64,000 nucleotides of DNA from Rotaria sordida (taxonomy: Eukaryota; Rotifera; Eurotatoria; Philodinida; Philodinidae), in NCBI GenBank assembly GCA_905250125.1, contig CAJNOL010001368.1:1-64000 (forward strand). Direction: 5' to 3'. The translations under genes were made by a program, and so were the position numbers. Under the pieces are notes generated by a model. It had not been told where the DNA came from, did no database searches, and saw only the letters and a program-made list of their open reading frames with translations. The first letter of the stretch is position 1. Every line of letters starts with the position of its first letter. Positions 61,324-64,000 of this stretch are shown here, in pieces.

Positions 61324-63248
61324 TAAAACAAGCTTTATTTTCGTTTTTCATCTTGCCAATCTTACATTCATTCATTCATTTCAAAAAAAAGTCCTGTTTT
61401 TTTTTCTCTTGCCGATGTGATGTTTTAACTTGTTGCTGTGCCACTTTTTTTTTTTTTTTTTTGTAAATGTTCATCACTTTTTTTTCTTTGTTTTACATCA
61501 TATTAGGGAAACGCTATGTTCTTTTTAAGTAAGAGCCAAAATTTTGTTCTTTTTTTTTTCTTTTCTTGTTTGATTTAAAATAAAAAGAAAACAGAGAATT
61601 TTTATTTTTATTTTTTTCGTTCTTGAACTCTGCATGTAAAATTCAGATTTTATGATCAGACAAAATCTTCCCGAAAATGTTCTATTTACTTAGAAATAAC
61701 ATCCAAAAAAAAGAGAGAAATTTTTTTGTCAAATTTCTAGATAATTAAAACAATGACAAAGGTTAACTGCCATTCGCTTTGCTTATAGCTAAGACAGCTG
61801 TGTGAATACAGCTAATGATAGATATATTGATAATCGTTAAGAGAATTCTCTTTGTAATCAATTGTCTAATGGCTATTTGATTAGTTTCTTTAGACTTTGA
61901 ACAAGCTGATTGATCGAAAGCTAAATTTTTCGATTTATTGCGAGACAGAAAAAAAAAGGTTTGATTCTAGTAAAACGTTACTATTGTGAGGAAAAAAACA
62001 ACCTATTGTTTGATTTTTTTTTTTTTTTGATAATCAACAATCGTAGCTTCGCATGACATTTTACAGTCGAATGAAACTCGAATGCCATCTTGTTTGTTTA
62101 AGTATCTATCAAGTTGAAAGAATTTACATGCGTAGCACAAGGTCAATTTATAATTGTTTTCTTGGATTTAATTTTTCTCAAAGAAATTATGTATGGAAGT
62201 TTGAATATTAAATCATTTGACAGTCAAATTTTCATGTACTGAGAATTCATACATTGGTCATAATTCTTGAGAAATATTCATATATCTTCTTTTTTTTTTG
62301 ATTGAGAAATTCCAAAGTTTACTTTAATAACTTTATCATCTTCTTGAATATTTATAAACATGTTATTATTTTTACAATGAATGCTTTTTTTAAAAATAAT
62401 ATCGATAAGAATTACTGAATGATAATCTATTAAATTAAGAAAATCTGTTAATTCAAATATATTTTTAATAAAAAGTTACAGAAGGTTTTCATCAGCTGAT
62501 TCATTTTTAATTACATCAGAAATGATTTGATGATTGATTACAATAAAATAAACATAAATAGAAAATGTATAAAAGAATGATTGAACAAATAAAATAAGAA
62601 TAAACAAACAGTATCTATATCTACTACTCTATTTTACATGTCCGAAATGAAGACATGATCAAATATCAATTACAATAAGAATTAAAATAAAGCTATCTTA
62701 TTTATTCTTCTCATAAATATTAACATATAAGAGGAAATCTAATTTTATCATGTCAAATAATAGAATTTAAATCGAATTATTAACTTTGTCTAGAATAATA
62801 TCATTGAATTGAAATATTCACGCGTAGAAAAAAAAAAGAACTGCTTTAATTAATATAATTCATCTATACCTTCAAGGATTCTATTTTGTTCTATAAACTT
62901 ACTAAAGATATTGAAGAATGTTTGTAAATTTTAAAAAACCAAATATAGATCGATTGATTAGTATTCTTAATGAATGATTCTTTCGTCAATCAACGTTATC
63001 ATATATGAGAATGATATCTTTTTTGTAGTTCAAGTGATTGATATGAAACTTTTAGGATTTTATTGGATGGTTTTTAGAATTTTGTTTCGAATCAGAGCTG
63101 CCAACGGGTCACTTTTTTTTTGGTCTGATCTGATTTGGAATATTTGCGAATCAAACAAGGCTAAGTGATGTTTCTAATTTTATGAATATGTTTTAATTTT
63201 AGAATACGGCGTTAATACATCATTCTAGTTTCAGTTGTTTACTTACAA
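61324..63248. other. 3' flank of the RGG gene and gene-free sequence
   Basis: The first 260 bp are a T-rich 3' UTR with an AATAAA near 61579. The remainder is AT-rich without a supported gene. Confidence 0.5.
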
Positions 63249-63838
63249 GGGAACATATTCAACTGTCTAATCACTTTTGGATCGGACATGTGCGCAAACG
63301 ATAGATCTCAGTGAGTTATTGAATGCCCTAGAATGGTTTGATTTTCCAGCCTTCTGTTGTCGAGTTATGGGTATAAGATTCTTTTGAGTACTTGAATGAT
63401 CGAATTTCAAAGTGAAATTTTACCCATAGATAGGCCTTACAAGCACTAGAAACTCCCCAAAGTTTGAGCCAGAATGAACGCATTCTTATCGAGATATCAG
63501 CTCGTCATGAAAATGTCTCTATTTTGAAACACATCTCAAAACAGATGTTTCTTTAAAATGTGAATATCTCGATAAGGATACACTCATTATAGCTCAAACT
63601 TTGAAGTGTTTCTAGTGCTTATAGGGCCTATCCGTGGGCAAAATTTCAGTTTGAAATTCGATTATTCAAGTGCTCAGAAGAATCTTATGTCCATAAGTCA
63701 AAATAAAGTAAAAGGCCCATAACTCGATAACAGAAGGCTGGAAAATCAAACCGTTCTAGGACATTTAAAAACTCACTAAGATCTATCGCTTGTGTACATG
63801 CTTGGTCCAAAAGTGATTTGATAGTTGAATATGTTTCC
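63249..63838. mobile_element. ~590-bp foldback element
   Basis: The left arm starts GGAACATATTCAACTGTCTA and the right arm ends with the matching reverse complement (AGTTGAATATGTTTCC). TTTGATTTTCCAGCCTTCTG near 63340 pairs with AGAAGGCTGGAAAATCAAA near 63732. The loop lies around 63500-63560. The word CATAGATAGGCCT resembles CACAGATAGGTCT in the foldback at 49236. No protein is encoded. Confidence 0.85.
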
Positions 63839-64000
63839 TCATCAGCAGCAACAGCTACATCCATCCACTTAAATCTATTTATGGATGGAAAAAATTATTT
63901 CAACTACAATAAATCTATATCGATAGACAGAGTTGTCTCGTATAATACATTGTGTAATCTGCCTCTCATACTATCTATATTATCATTTGAATTTTGGCGC

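Noticed and set aside
1..64000. CRISPR arrays, tRNA or rRNA genes, bacterial operons
   Set aside because: Nothing with the needed structure was seen. The window is eukaryotic nuclear DNA, and a proper tRNA scan was not possible.

Overview
This is a eukaryotic, animal nuclear window. It is very AT-rich, and its genes are split by many short GT-AG introns (often 40-100 bp) with a few intron expansions above 1 kb. The proteins are metazoan (NCK adaptor, neuronal calcium sensors, NPC1, AP-3 mu, SLBP, CREBL2, MVB12). Together with interstitial arrays of a TGTGGG-type repeat (the telomeric repeat known from bdelloid rotifers) and many decayed inverted-repeat elements inside introns, this suggests a bdelloid rotifer, perhaps Rotaria-like. 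The genus is inference. A run of 10 Ns at 37910-37919 shows that this is assembled scaffold.

Layout. 1-5.6 kb: gene-poor, with a 5'-truncated LINE remnant whose broken end meets telomere-like repeats. 5.6-13.5 kb: three genes on the minus strand in the transcriptional order SLBP (histone mRNA hairpin-binding), AP3M (AP-3 mu subunit), CREBL2 (bZIP). The AP3M-CREBL2 gap is only 122 bp, so a trans-spliced polycistron is possible. 15.2-17.1 kb: an NCK/dreadlocks adaptor on the plus strand with two SH3 domains and one SH2 but no third SH3. 19.3-29.3 kb: a complete 13-exon NPC1 cholesterol transporter on the minus strand, its introns holding a deleted Tc1/mariner copy, a small MITE and two foldback elements. 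29.8-30.8 kb: METTL23 (minus). 30.8-35.2 kb: no gene seen. 35.3-36.1 kb: neuronal calcium sensor A (plus), followed directly by a foldback element. 37-38.5 kb: transposon debris and the assembly gap. 40.0-41.3 kb: an intronless zinc-finger/coiled-coil/beta-repeat protein (plus). 43.1-44.0 kb: an intronless METTL24-like membrane-anchored methyltransferase (minus). 41.9-49.9 kb: repeats, including two copies of a ~776-bp element, a telomere-like palindrome and several foldbacks. 51.7-55.2 kb: neuronal calcium sensor B (plus). 56.1-57.7 kb: MVB12 (ESCRT-I, minus). 59.3-61.3 kb: an 11-exon Arg-Gly-rich protein (plus). 63.2-63.8 kb: another foldback.

Functionally the genes are mostly housekeeping and do not form one pathway. 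Three act in endosome/lysosome biology: AP-3 mu (sorting to lysosomes), NPC1 (lysosomal sterol export) and MVB12 (multivesicular-body sorting). NCK and the two calcium sensors are signalling proteins; SLBP, CREBL2 and METTL23 are nuclear.

Exon coordinates were assembled by eye from GT-AG sites. Reading frame was kept across every junction and total lengths are multiples of three, but individual junctions may be a few bases off. I did not find a convincing new multi-gene system. The most unusual signals are the telomere-like palindromes (one capping a truncated retroelement), the pervasive foldback elements inside introns, and the symmetric-exon RGG gene.
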